The notes under the pieces were generated by a model. The model saw nothing but the letters and a program-made list of their open reading frames with translations. It searched no databases and was not told the DNA's origin. A program made the translations under genes and the position numbers. A stretch of DNA of 64,000 bases from Ensifer sp. PDNC004. GTDB taxonomy: Bacteria > Pseudomonadota > Alphaproteobacteria > Rhizobiales > Rhizobiaceae. Shown here piece after piece: positions 7,279-15,864 of the stretch. Numbering within the stretch: position 1 is the first letter of the stretch; every line of letters starts with the position of its first letter. The stretch is taken from the NCBI RefSeq assembly GCF_016919405.1, contig NZ_CP070353.1, positions 3,622,501-3,686,500 on the forward strand. The letters are read 5' to 3'.

Positions 7279-8128
7279 TGCGGGGATCCTCCGTCCGGCT
7301 CTTGCCGAAGCCTTGCGTGATGCGATCGAGAACGATCGCCAGAATGACGATGCCTATGCCGGCTTCCAGCCCCTTGCCGACGTCGAGCGTCTGGATGCCG
7401 TTCAGAACCTGCTCGCCGAGGCCGCGGGCGCCGATCATCGAGGCGACGACCACCATCGACAGCGCCATCATGATCGTCTGGTTGAGGCCGGCCATAATTG
7501 TCGGCGTGGCGAGCGGCAGCTCGACGCCGAAGAGGATCTGGTTGGGGCTGCCGCCAAAGGCGGTCGCAGCTTCCACGACCTCATGGTCGACCTGACGGAT
7601 GCCGAGATCGGTGAGGCGGATGAGCGGTGGCACGGCGTAGATGATGGTGGCAAGGATCGCCGGCACCTTGCCGAGGCCGAAGAGCATCAGCGCCGGGATC
7701 AGGTAGACGAAGCTCGGCATCGTCTGCATGACGTCGAGCACCGGCAGGGTGATGCTGCGCACCGTCCGGCTCTTGGCGACGAAGATGCCCATGGGAACGC
7801 CGATGATGACCGAGACGATCGTTGCCATCAGCATCAGCGCCAGCGTCTGCATCGTCAGGTCCCAGAGGCCGAGAACGCCGACGAAGAACAGAAGCACGCC
7901 GACGGCGACCGTCAGGCCCCAGCGCTTGGAGCTCTGCCAGGCGAGCGCCATGAAGATGAGGATGACGACCCACCAGGGCAGGCCGCGCAGGATCCATTCG
8001 ATGAACAGAACGGCTTTCAGAATGACGGCGCTGATCGCCTTGAAGACCCAGCCATAGCCGCTGACCAGCGCCTGGATGAAGTCGTTCACCGGCCCGCGAA
8101 TGGAGAGATTGAGAGAATCCGGAAACAT
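7271..8128 (-). CDS. hutW: Histidine ABC transporter permease HutW
   Basis: This 285-aa inner-membrane permease has about six predicted transmembrane helices (for example ILIFMALAWQ, TVAVGVLLFFVGVLGLWDL, LALMLMATIVSVIIGVPMGI) and the binding-protein-dependent permease loop EAATAFGGSPNQILFGVELPLATPTIMAGLNQ, which contacts HutV. It belongs to the ProW/OpuAB group. It follows hutX after a 141-base gap containing a strong hairpin, and overlaps hutV by 8 bases. The coupled arrangement supports one transporter. Confidence 0.93.
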   Translation of the reverse strand: MFPDSLNLSIRGPVNDFIQALVSGYGWVFKAISAVILKAVLFIEWILRGLPWWVVILIFMALAWQSSKRWGLTVAVGVLLFFVGVLGLWDLTMQTLALMLMATIVSVIIGVPMGIFVAKSRTVRSITLPVLDVMQTMPSFVYLIPALMLFGLGKVPAILATIIYAVPPLIRLTDLGIRQVDHEVVEAATAFGGSPNQILFGVELPLATPTIMAGLNQTIMMALSMVVVASMIGARGLGEQVLNGIQTLDVGKGLEAGIGIVILAIVLDRITQGFGKSRTEDPRNG

Positions 8129-8220
8129 CGGAAACGTTCCTTGCTCGGGTCATCGATGGCCGCCTCCTGCGGTCATCGATGACGCTTGCCTCGGGAATGG
8201 TCGCAAGGGGCCGGGACGAG

Positions 8221-8247
8221 CCCCACCGACACGTATGTGTGGTGGGG
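8221..8247 (-). promoter_or_regulatory. Intercistronic hairpin between hutX and hutW
   Basis: CCCCACC and GGTGGGG form a 7-bp GC stem, extended inward by ACAC/GTGT, in the 141-base gap between hutX and hutW. There is no T-run, so it is more likely to stabilise the upstream hutX message or partially attenuate transcription than to terminate it. This would give more binding protein than permease, a common need in ABC uptake systems. Confidence 0.5.
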
Positions 8248-8269
8248 CCCGATCGCAGCGATTGCGCGA

Positions 8270-9304
8270 TTACTTCAGGCTGGCTTCGATCTTGCCGCGG
8301 GCTTCGTCCGAAACCCACTTGCCCCAGACATCTGCCTTGGTCTTCAGGAATTCGGCGGCGGCCGCCGTCGCATCGACCTTGTTGTCGGCCATGTAGGCGA
8401 GGCTGCCGTTGACGGCTTCGAGCGGGAAGGTCGCCTTTTCGAGGATGGCGATGATCTCGGGGGCTTCCTGCGCGAAGGTGCTGTTGACGCCATAGGAGAC
8501 GTCCACCGATGGGAAGGCGCAGCCCTGGTCACGCTTGCCGTTGGCGCTCGAAAGCTCTTTCCAGCATTCTTCACTATAGGCCGGCTCCTCAAGCTGCACG
8601 AGCTTGAACTTGCCCATGATCGCGGTCGGCGACCAGTAGTAGAAGAGGATCGGCTCGCCCTGGAGATAGGCGGACGTGATGGCGGAATCGAGTGCCGTGC
8701 CGGTGCCGGGACGGAAGTTCACGTAGGTCTCACCGAGCTTGTAGGCTTCGAGCTTGGCGGAGCTCACGCCCTCGCAGGTCCAGCCCGACGGGCAGTTGAG
8801 GAAGCGGCCCTTGGTCGGCTCCTCCGGATCGGCGAAGAGCTCGACGATCTTCGGGTCGGAGAGCTGCGAGACGCTCTTCAGGTCCGGCGCCTTGGCTTCG
8901 AGGCTGCGTGAGGCGTCGCCCTTGATCACGTATTCCGGCACGAACCAGCCTTCGCTGGCGCCGACGAAGGTCTTGCCGACGGCGACGACCTTCTTTTCCT
9001 CGACCGCCTTGTTCCAGATATCGGAGCGGCCAAGCCACTCCTCGGCGAAAATCTGCACGTCGTTGTTGGCGGTTGCCTGTTCGAGCGTCACCGAGTTGCC
9101 GGGGATCGAATCCACCTGGCAATCGTAGCCCTTGGAAAGGATGGTCTTCATCACTTCGGTGATAAAGGCGCCGCTTTCCCAGTCGATGCCGGCGAACATG
9201 ACGGTCTTGCCGTCGCCGCAATAGGAAGCGCTGGCGCTGCCGGTGGAGGCCGCAAGCACGAGGCCGGTGGCGGCGAGGGCGAGTTTCAGTTTGTTGATCG
9301 ACAT
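8270..9304 (-). CDS. hutX: Histidine ABC transporter substrate-binding protein HutX
   Basis: This periplasmic protein (344 aa) delivers histidine or related betaine-like ligands to HutWV. The ATG at 9304 has AGGGAA upstream and gives MSINKLKLALAATGLVLAAS, a signal peptide cleaved near SASA. The mature part (GDGKTVMFAGIDWESGAFITEVM...EWLGRSDIWNKAVEEKKVV...FYYWSPTAIMGKFKLVQLEE) is a ProX-type glycine-betaine/histidine binding domain. A longer frame from 9421 adds an Arg-rich non-signal segment overlapping hutF and is rejected. It lies 35 bases after hutF and is probably cotranscribed with it. Confidence 0.9.
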   Translation of the reverse strand: MSINKLKLALAATGLVLAASTGSASASYCGDGKTVMFAGIDWESGAFITEVMKTILSKGYDCQVDSIPGNSVTLEQATANNDVQIFAEEWLGRSDIWNKAVEEKKVVAVGKTFVGASEGWFVPEYVIKGDASRSLEAKAPDLKSVSQLSDPKIVELFADPEEPTKGRFLNCPSGWTCEGVSSAKLEAYKLGETYVNFRPGTGTALDSAITSAYLQGEPILFYYWSPTAIMGKFKLVQLEEPAYSEECWKELSSANGKRDQGCAFPSVDVSYGVNSTFAQEAPEIIAILEKATFPLEAVNGSLAYMADNKVDATAAAAEFLKTKADVWGKWVSDEARGKIEASLK

Positions 9305-9339
9305 TAAGCTGTTCCCTGATTTGATTTTGGCTTTGACGA

Positions 9340-10716
9340 TTACTTCAGTTTCATCAGCACCCGCGCGAAGGCACGGTCGATATCGTCCTCCCGGTCGTGG
9401 CGTCCGTTCCGGATCTTCCACGCGCCCGCGACCATGACGTCGCGGACAGTCTCGCCGCCGAGCGCAAAGAGCCAGCGGTCGAGGATCTGGTTGTCGGTGG
9501 CGGCGGCGATGTAGGGATTGCTGCCGTCGAGCACGACGAAATCGGCGCGCGCGCCAACGGTGATGCCGGTCGTCTTCTGGCCGGCCGCCTGGGCGCCGCC
9601 CTTATGGGCAGCGTCGAAGATCGTCCGGCCGATCGAGGCGCCGGGGCCGGTCGCGAGCCGGTTGCGGCGGCGATCGCGCAGCCGCTGGCCGTATTCGAGC
9701 AGCCGCAGTTCCTCGGCAACGCTGGTCGCCACATGGCTATCGGTGCCGACGCCGATGGCGCCGCCTTCGGCCATGAAATCGACCGCCGGGAAGATGCCGT
9801 CGCCGAGATTGGCCTCGGTCGCCGGGCAGAGACCGGCAACGGCGCCCGAACGCGCCAGACGCTGCCGTTCGCTTTCCGTCAGATGCGTTGCGTGGATTGC
9901 GCACCAGCGTGCGTCGACGGGCATTTCATCGAGCAGCCACTCGACCGGGCGGCGGCCGCTCCAGGCGAGGCTGTCGTCGACTTCCTTGGTCTGCTCGGCC
10001 ACATGGATGTGGATCGGACCGGCAACAGGTGCGGCATCGAGGATGATGCGCATCTCCTCAGGCGTCGCCGCGCGCAGCGAATGGATGGCATAGCCGAGCG
10101 TTTGGTCCGCGTCGCGGCAGAGCGGCGCGAGCCGCTCAAGCAGTGCCAGGAAACGCTCGGGATCATGGAGGAACGGCCGCTGGCCGGGATTGGGCGCGAC
10201 GCCGCCGAAATTGGCGTGGGCGTAGAAGACAGGTAGATGGGTAAGGCCGATGCCGGTCGTGCGAGCGGCGGCGAGAATGCGCAGCGACATCTCGGCGGGG
10301 TCGGCATAGGGCGTGCCATCGGCCTGGTGGTGCAGGTAGTGGAATTCGGCGACGTGTCCGAAACCGCCCTTCAGCATTTCCATATAGAGCTTGGCGGCGA
10401 TCGCCTCGACATCGTCAGGGTTTACCAGCCCGACGGTGCGATACATTTCCTCGCGCCAGGTCCAGAAGCTGTCGTCGCCGCTGCCCGCCACTTCGGCAAG
10501 GCCGGCCATGGCGCGCTGGAAGGCGTGGGAATGAAGGTTGGCGATCGCCGGGATCAGCGGGCCGGCCGTGCGCTCGTCGCTGCCAGCGGCGGCGCTGCCG
10601 GTTTCGATCGCTGCAATGCGACCGGACGCGTCGAGCGAAATCGCGACGTTCTCGGCCCAGCCGCCGGGCAGGAGAGCCCGCTCTGCAAAGATCCGGTTGA
10701 CGGGAAAACTAGCCAT
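9340..10716 (-). CDS. hutF: Formimidoylglutamate deiminase HutF
   Basis: HutF hydrolyses N-formimidoyl-glutamate to N-formyl-glutamate and ammonia in the five-step histidine degradation route. The 458-aa protein is an amidohydrolase-superfamily enzyme: metal ligands HSH in IANLHSHAFQRAM, a later IHIHVAEQTKEVDD, HATHLTE and the Asp of GVGTDSHVATSVAEELRLLEY. The ATG at 10716 is preferred over 10722 because AGGAAA is 8 bases before it and only 3 before the other. It is the first gene of the hut run and is divergent from hutC. No hutU, hutI, hutG or canonical hutH is in this window. Confidence 0.93.
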   Translation of the reverse strand: MASFPVNRIFAERALLPGGWAENVAISLDASGRIAAIETGSAAAGSDERTAGPLIPAIANLHSHAFQRAMAGLAEVAGSGDDSFWTWREEMYRTVGLVNPDDVEAIAAKLYMEMLKGGFGHVAEFHYLHHQADGTPYADPAEMSLRILAAARTTGIGLTHLPVFYAHANFGGVAPNPGQRPFLHDPERFLALLERLAPLCRDADQTLGYAIHSLRAATPEEMRIILDAAPVAGPIHIHVAEQTKEVDDSLAWSGRRPVEWLLDEMPVDARWCAIHATHLTESERQRLARSGAVAGLCPATEANLGDGIFPAVDFMAEGGAIGVGTDSHVATSVAEELRLLEYGQRLRDRRRNRLATGPGASIGRTIFDAAHKGGAQAAGQKTTGITVGARADFVVLDGSNPYIAAATDNQILDRWLFALGGETVRDVMVAGAWKIRNGRHDREDDIDRAFARVLMKLK

Positions 10717-10733
10717 GTGCATTTTCCTGTACG

Positions 10734-10751
10734 TAGTTGTATATGGAACTA
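10734..10751. promoter_or_regulatory. Candidate HutC operator in hutF-hutC gap
   Basis: The 136-base divergent gap is AT-rich near hutF and contains an imperfect palindrome, TAGTT-N8-AACTA, whose left part reads TTGTATAT. HutC repressors of the GntR family bind TGTATA-type palindromes, with urocanate as inducer. The site lies where it could block both promoters. The right arm is poor, so this is only a candidate. Confidence 0.4.
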
Positions 10752-10852
10752 TAGATATTTTGCGCTGGCGCGCAAGCGTGAAATGAACGAAAAGATTCGA
10801 GTGCGAATGCGCACGATTTGTTCGGCGGCGCGGAAAGGCGGGGCTTGAGTTG

Positions 10853-11596
10853 ATGACGGCACTGGGAAAACGGAACGAGACGACCGCTTTCGAAGACGGC
10901 CCGGTGCCGCGCTACGAGGCGGTCAAGCAGTTCATCCGCAGCCGCATCGAGAGCGGCGAATGGCCCGCCCATCATCGCATTCCCTCGGAAAACGAGATCG
11001 TCGCCGACCTCGGCGTCAGCCGCATGACCGCCAACCGGGCGCTCAGGGAACTGGCAACCGAAGGCGCGATCACGCGGGTGCAGGGCGTCGGCTCCTTCGT
11101 GGCGGCCCACAAGGGCAGCACCGCGCTGCTTGAAGTGCGCAACATTGCCGACGAGATCCACGAACGTGGCCACGCCCATACGTCGTTGATGACGCTGCTC
11201 AAGGAAGAGGTCGCGACGCCTGACATCGGCTATGCGCTGGGCCTTGCCACCGGGGCCCGCGTCTTTCACTCGATCATGGTGCATTCGGAAAACGGGCTGC
11301 CGATCCAGATCGAGGATCGTTTCGTCAATCCGGCGATCTGCCCGCGCTATCTGGAACAGGATTTCCAGGCGATGACGCCGAACGCCTATCTCACCGCAAT
11401 GGCGCCGATCACCCGCACCGAGCAGATCGTCGAAGCGGTGGCGCCGCAGCTCTGGGAATGCAAGCTGCTCGGCATCGACCGCAACGAGCCATGCCTGATG
11501 ATCCGGCGCCGCACCTGGTCGGACGCCGGCAATGTGACGACGGCGCGGCTGCTCTATCCCGGCACGCGCTATCGGCTGGAAGGCATGTCGCAGTAG
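10853..11596 (+). CDS. hutC: Histidine utilisation repressor HutC, GntR family
   Basis: HutC represses hut genes until urocanate binds. The protein (247 aa) has an N-terminal winged-helix GntR domain (YEAVKQFIRSRIESGEWPAHHRIPSENEIVADLGVSRMTANRALRELATEGAITRVQGVGSFVA) and a C-terminal UTRA/HutC effector domain (ALGLATGARVFHSIMVHSENGLPIQIEDRFVNPAICPRYLEQDF...). The ATG at 10853 is preferred to the TTG immediately before it. It is divergently transcribed from hutF, the usual arrangement for local autoregulated control. Confidence 0.93.
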   Translation: MTALGKRNETTAFEDGPVPRYEAVKQFIRSRIESGEWPAHHRIPSENEIVADLGVSRMTANRALRELATEGAITRVQGVGSFVAAHKGSTALLEVRNIADEIHERGHAHTSLMTLLKEEVATPDIGYALGLATGARVFHSIMVHSENGLPIQIEDRFVNPAICPRYLEQDFQAMTPNAYLTAMAPITRTEQIVEAVAPQLWECKLLGIDRNEPCLMIRRRTWSDAGNVTTARLLYPGTRYRLEGMSQ

Positions 11597-11665
11597 GCTG
11601 CGGGTGGGTGTAAACGGGAAACCGCACATCTTTTCCTTGATCCCGCTCTAATCTCGACAACATTC

Positions 11666-11688
11666 CGGTCGATTCGGAGGATCGACCG
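11666..11688 (+). promoter_or_regulatory. Inverted repeat just upstream of the first fusion gene
   Basis: CGGTCGAT and ATCGACCG are perfect 8-base arms around a 7-base loop containing GGAGG, 24-46 bases before the start of the fusion gene. It could be an operator or, in the transcript, a hairpin next to the AGGGGAGG ribosome-binding site at 11693-11700. Confidence 0.4.
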
Positions 11689-11711
11689 CCGAAGGGGAGG
11701 ATGACGAGACC

Positions 11712-14636
11712 ATGGTTGAGGACGCGCTGAAGCTTCGCACCGAGCTCCCAAGACCCGATGTCGGAGCCGAGGAGGCACGTTCACTGCTCGCCGAACACTA
11801 TGGCCTGTCGGGTACGATCAGCGAGCTTGGCAGCCAGCAGGACCGCAACTACCGCCTCGACACGGGCGAACGGCGTTATGTTCTGAAAATCTGCCGGGCG
11901 GAATACGAGCCGCTGGAAATGGAAGCGCAGAACGCGGCGTTGCGGCATCTCGGCAACCGTCTGCCGACCGCACGCGTTGCGGAAGTCGTGCCCTCTCTCA
12001 AGGGCGAGGCGATCGAGAGCGTCGCCATCCGCGGCGCGGATTATCGCATTCGCCTGCTCAGCTATCTCGAAGGCGAACCGCTCACCCGGCGCAAACATCT
12101 GTCGCGCGAAGCCGTGGCTGCCCTCGGCGGCCTGGCGGGCCAGCTCGCGTCGGCACTGGAGGACTTCGAGCATCCGGGGCTCGAACGGGAGCTGCAATGG
12201 GATCTCAGGCGCGCCGGCCCCGTCGTCCTGCATCTGCTTACTGATATGGCGGACCAGCAGCGCAAGAAGCGCATCGCTGAAGTGATGGTCGGCGCCATGC
12301 GGCGGCTGCAGCCGCTCACCCCTGGCCTCAGGACCCAGGCCATCCACCATGACGTCACCGATGACAACGTTGTCAGCCGGCCCGACGCGGCCGGCCGGGC
12401 GATGCCGGACGGCGTGATCGATTTCGGCGATATCCTCAATGGCTGGCTGGTCGCCGAACTTGCCGTCACCTGCGCCTCGCTGCTGCATCATGCGGATGGC
12501 GACCCCTGGTTCATCCTGCCGGCGGTCAAGGCGTTTCATGCGGCATGCCCGCTGACCGAGGTGGAACTGAAGGCGCTCTGGCCGCTGATCGTCGCGCGCG
12601 CTGCAGTGCTGGTTGCAAGCTCCGAACACCAGCTCTCCCGCGAGCCCGACAACGCTTATGTCGAGGGCAATGCCGCGCATGAGCGGGAGATCTTCGAGGT
12701 CGCCTCGTCGGTGCCTTCGGCGCTGATGGAGCACGCCATTCTTTCAGCCGTCGGCTTCGCGCCGGTCTCGGCCCGGGTGACCGGTGAGAGCCTGATCCCG
12801 GGGCTCGGCCCCACGGACGTGCGCCAGATCGACCTCTCGATCCTGAGCCCGCTTTTGCCGGAGGAGCGCTGGCAGCACCAGGGATTGCCGATCTCGCTCC
12901 TCCAGCACGCCGCGCATGCAATCGGCATCGCGACGACGCGCTACGGCGAATACCGGATGACGGAGACCCTGCTGCGGTCACCGAAGCCCGATGCCACCTT
13001 TGCCTTGCATGTCGATATCTGCCTGGAGGCCGGGCGCGAGATTGTCGCTCCCTTTGCCGCTCGTATCGTCCGGCAGGACGGGCTGCTGGTGCTCGAGGGG
13101 GCTGAGGCGAGCCTGTTTCTCGAGGGCGTGGAAGCCGGTGCCGATCTTGAGGACACGATCGTTGCTGGTGCCGTGCTCGGCGTCGTCTCCGGCGAACAGA
13201 AGTCCTACGGCCTGATCCGTGTCCAGCTTTGCCGCGAGCATGGCCTCGTGCCGCCGCTTTTCGTCATGCCGCATCAGGCGGCGGCGTGGAAGCACCTATG
13301 CCCGTCACCGGCCGGCATCCTCGGCTTCGAATGCGATGGGCCGGAGCCGCACAGCGATACACTGCTCGCCCGCCGCCAGCAGCACTTCGCCAGGCCGCAG
13401 AAGAACTATTACCTGCAACCGCCGCAGATCGAGCGCGGCTGGAAGGACCATTTGTTCGATATCGAGGGCCGCAGCTATCTCGACATGGTCAACAACGTCA
13501 CCATTCTCGGCCATGGGCATCCCCGGCTTGCCGCCGCGGTCGGGCGGCAATGGTCGCTGCTCAACACCAATTCGCGCTTCCACTATGCCTCCGTCGCCGA
13601 ATTCTCGACGCGGCTTGCAGCCCTCGCGCCGGATGGGCTCGACACGGTGTTCCTCGTCAACAGCGGCTCGGAGGCGAACGATCTGGCGCTGCGGCTTGCT
13701 TGGGCCTATTCCGGCGCGCGCAACGTCGTGAGCCTGCTCGAGGCCTATCACGGCTGGACGGTCGCGAGCGATGCGGTGTCGACCTCGATCGCCGACAATC
13801 CGCAGGCGCTCGAAACCCGCCCGGCCTGGGTGCATCCGGTCACCGCGCCCAATACTTATCGCGGCGAATTCCGCGGCGCCGACACGACCGACAGCTATGT
13901 GCGCTCCGTCGTCAAGAAACTGACCGAACTGGACGCGGCGGACGAGAAGCTCGCGGGCTTCATATGCGAGCCGGTCTACGGCAACGCCGGCGGCATTCCC
14001 TTGCCGAAGGGCTATCTCGACGCTGTTTATGCGATGGTGCGGGCGCGTGGTGGCGTTTGCATCGCCGACGAGGTGCAGGTCGGCTACGGCCGGCTCGGCG
14101 ATTATTTCTGGGGCTTCGAGGAGCAGGGTGTCGTGCCCGATATCATCACGGTCGCCAAGGGCATGGGCAACGGACATCCGCTTGGCGCCGTTATTACCCG
14201 CCGCGAGATTGCCGATGCGCTGGAAAAGGAGGGATACTTCTTCTCGTCCTCGGGCGGCAGCCCGGTGAGCTCGGTCGTCGGGCAGGTGGTGCTCGATATC
14301 CTGACCGAGGAAAGGCTGCCGGAAAACGCACAGGTGGTCGGCGGCTATCTGAAAGCGCGGCTCGAAGCGCTCGGGCAGCGTTTCCCGCTGATCGGCGCGG
14401 TGCACGGCATGGGGCTCTATCTCGGCGTCGAATTCGTGCGCGATCGGGAGACCCTGTCGCCGGCAACCGAAGAGACTGCGGCGATCTGCGACCGCCTGCT
14501 CGATCTCGGCGTCATCATGCAGCCGACCGGCGACCACCTGAACGTGCTGAAAATCAAGCCGCCGCTCTGCCTGTCGCGCGAGAGCGCCGACTTCTTCACC
14601 GACATGCTGGGCCGCGTGCTGGAGGAAGGCTGGTAA
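11712..14636 (+). CDS. Phosphotransferase / class III aminotransferase fusion, 974 aa
   Basis: Residues about 25-340 form an aminoglycoside-phosphotransferase-type kinase: catalytic IHHDVTDDNVV near 210 and metal-binding VIDFGD near 235. Residues about 420-510 align by eye with the M23 module of the sister protein at 15865-18921 but have lost its metal ligands. Residues about 560-970 are a class III PLP aminotransferase: NSGSEANDLALR, EAYHGWT, DEVQVGYGRLG and Lys816 in VAKGMGNGHP. The domain pairing resembles vertebrate hydroxylysine kinase plus 5-phosphohydroxylysine phospho-lyase, so a kinase-then-lyase reaction on a hydroxylated amine is possible; the true substrate is unknown. AGGGGAGG precedes ATG 11712. 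Convergent with the binding-protein gene. Confidence 0.88.
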   Translation: MVEDALKLRTELPRPDVGAEEARSLLAEHYGLSGTISELGSQQDRNYRLDTGERRYVLKICRAEYEPLEMEAQNAALRHLGNRLPTARVAEVVPSLKGEAIESVAIRGADYRIRLLSYLEGEPLTRRKHLSREAVAALGGLAGQLASALEDFEHPGLERELQWDLRRAGPVVLHLLTDMADQQRKKRIAEVMVGAMRRLQPLTPGLRTQAIHHDVTDDNVVSRPDAAGRAMPDGVIDFGDILNGWLVAELAVTCASLLHHADGDPWFILPAVKAFHAACPLTEVELKALWPLIVARAAVLVASSEHQLSREPDNAYVEGNAAHEREIFEVASSVPSALMEHAILSAVGFAPVSARVTGESLIPGLGPTDVRQIDLSILSPLLPEERWQHQGLPISLLQHAAHAIGIATTRYGEYRMTETLLRSPKPDATFALHVDICLEAGREIVAPFAARIVRQDGLLVLEGAEASLFLEGVEAGADLEDTIVAGAVLGVVSGEQKSYGLIRVQLCREHGLVPPLFVMPHQAAAWKHLCPSPAGILGFECDGPEPHSDTLLARRQQHFARPQKNYYLQPPQIERGWKDHLFDIEGRSYLDMVNNVTILGHGHPRLAAAVGRQWSLLNTNSRFHYASVAEFSTRLAALAPDGLDTVFLVNSGSEANDLALRLAWAYSGARNVVSLLEAYHGWTVASDAVSTSIADNPQALETRPAWVHPVTAPNTYRGEFRGADTTDSYVRSVVKKLTELDAADEKLAGFICEPVYGNAGGIPLPKGYLDAVYAMVRARGGVCIADEVQVGYGRLGDYFWGFEEQGVVPDIITVAKGMGNGHPLGAVITRREIADALEKEGYFFSSSGGSPVSSVVGQVVLDILTEERLPENAQVVGGYLKARLEALGQRFPLIGAVHGMGLYLGVEFVRDRETLSPATEETAAICDRLLDLGVIMQPTGDHLNVLKIKPPLCLSRESADFFTDMLGRVLEEGW

Positions 14637-14644
14637 AAGCGAAA

Positions 14645-14668
14645 ACGCCGCGGGGAGGGCCGCGGCGT
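14645..14668. terminator. Bidirectional terminator hairpin
   Basis: ACGCCGCGG and CCGCGGCGT pair perfectly around a GGAGGG loop, between two convergent genes. On the minus strand it is followed by TTTT, making a better terminator for the binding-protein gene; on the plus strand it ends the fusion gene. Confidence 0.75.
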
Positions 14669-14735
14669 CTCGTTGGCGCTTTTCCTTGGGTCTAGCAATT
14701 CCGAACGGAGACTTGCCGGAATTGCTCCTTGCGGA

Positions 14736-15758
14736 TCAGCGTGCCGGCGGGGCGTACATCAGGCCGCCCTGGCTCCAGAGTTTGTTGAGACCGCGATCGA
14801 TCTTCAGCGGGCTGTCCTTGCCGAGGTGGCGTTCGAAGACTTCGCCATAGTTGCCGACGGCAGAAACCACCTGGTAGGCCCACTTCGGATCGAGGCCGAG
14901 CGACTTGCCCGCTTCGTTCTCGATGCCGAGGAAGCGCTTCTGGGCGGTCGTGCCGCTTTCGATCAGCTTGGCGGCATTGTCCTTGGTGATGCCGAGTTCT
15001 TCCGCTTCGGTCAGTGCGAACAGCGTCCAGCGCACGATCTTGAACCACTGATCGTCGCCCTGGCGGACGGCCGGGCCAAGCGGCTCCTTGGAGATGACTT
15101 CCGGCAGAACGACGAAACGATCGGGGTCGTTCAGCGTCAGGCGCTGGGCATAAAGCGCCGAAGCGTCGGTCGAGTAGACGTCGCAGCGCGCGGTGTTGAA
15201 AGCCTGGATCGTCTGGTCGGCCTTCTCGAAGGCGACGACCTGGTACTGGATGTTGTTGGCGCCGAAATAGTCGGCCATGTTCTGCTCGGTCGTCGTGCCG
15301 GTCTCGGTGCAGACGGAGGCGCCGGAGAGTTCCTTGACGCTCTTCACGCCGAGGTCGTTGCGCACCATGAAGGCCTGGCCGTCATAGTAGTTGACGCCGA
15401 CGAAGCTCATGCCGAGATCGGTGTCGCGCGACAGCGTCCAGGTGGTCTGGCGCGAAAGCAGGTCGGCCTCGCCGGACTGCAATGCGGTGAAGCGCTCCTT
15501 GGTCGAGAGCGGCACGTATTTCACCTTGTCGGGATTGCCGAGCGCTGCGGCAGCCACCGCGCGGCAGAAATCGATGTCGAAGCCGGTCCATTCGCCCTTG
15601 TCGTTGGGTGCGGAAAAGCCGAGCACGCCCTGGCTGACGCCGCAGCGAAGCTCGCCGCGTTCCTTGATGACGTCGAGCATGCCGGCGTTGGCGGCGGTGC
15701 CGGCAAGAAACGCCGCGCTCGCCAGAGCCAGAACTCCAAGTTTCACTCCAAGTTTCAT
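14736..15758 (-). CDS. Amino-acid ABC transporter substrate-binding protein, AapJ-like
   Basis: This 340-aa periplasmic protein has a signal peptide (MKLGVKLGVLALASAAFLAG, cleavage near ANA) and the solute-binding family 3 signature GFDIDFCRAVAAAALG, then ERFTALQSGEADLLSRQTTWTLSRD. The length, the paired Cys pattern and TTWTLSRD resemble AapJ, the general L-amino-acid binding protein. No permease or ATPase lies beside it, so it is an orphan that must use a transporter encoded elsewhere. It follows the second fusion gene by 106 bases on the same strand and is probably cotranscribed, which suggests it captures the fusion enzyme's substrate. Confidence 0.85.
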   Translation of the reverse strand: MKLGVKLGVLALASAAFLAGTAANAGMLDVIKERGELRCGVSQGVLGFSAPNDKGEWTGFDIDFCRAVAAAALGNPDKVKYVPLSTKERFTALQSGEADLLSRQTTWTLSRDTDLGMSFVGVNYYDGQAFMVRNDLGVKSVKELSGASVCTETGTTTEQNMADYFGANNIQYQVVAFEKADQTIQAFNTARCDVYSTDASALYAQRLTLNDPDRFVVLPEVISKEPLGPAVRQGDDQWFKIVRWTLFALTEAEELGITKDNAAKLIESGTTAQKRFLGIENEAGKSLGLDPKWAYQVVSAVGNYGEVFERHLGKDSPLKIDRGLNKLWSQGGLMYAPPAR

Positions 15759-15802
15759 TTCCTGTTCTCCTCTTCTCTTGTTTTAGGACATGCGTCTTCG
15801 TT

Positions 15803-15828
15803 GCCGGGATGCGTGTCGTGCACCCCGG
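15803..15828 (-). promoter_or_regulatory. Hairpin between fusion gene and binding-protein gene
   Basis: CCGGGATGCGT and GTGCACCCCGG form an imperfect GC-rich stem in the 106-base intercistronic gap. No T-run follows. It may protect or attenuate the message, allowing different levels of enzyme and binding protein. Confidence 0.4.
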
Positions 15829-15864
15829 TCATTGCATCTGGTTTTTCTGCTGTTCGACCCGGCC

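Noticed and set aside
13229..14695. Long plus-strand frame within the first fusion gene
   Set aside because: Arg/Ala-rich, overlaps a well-supported aminotransferase domain in another frame.
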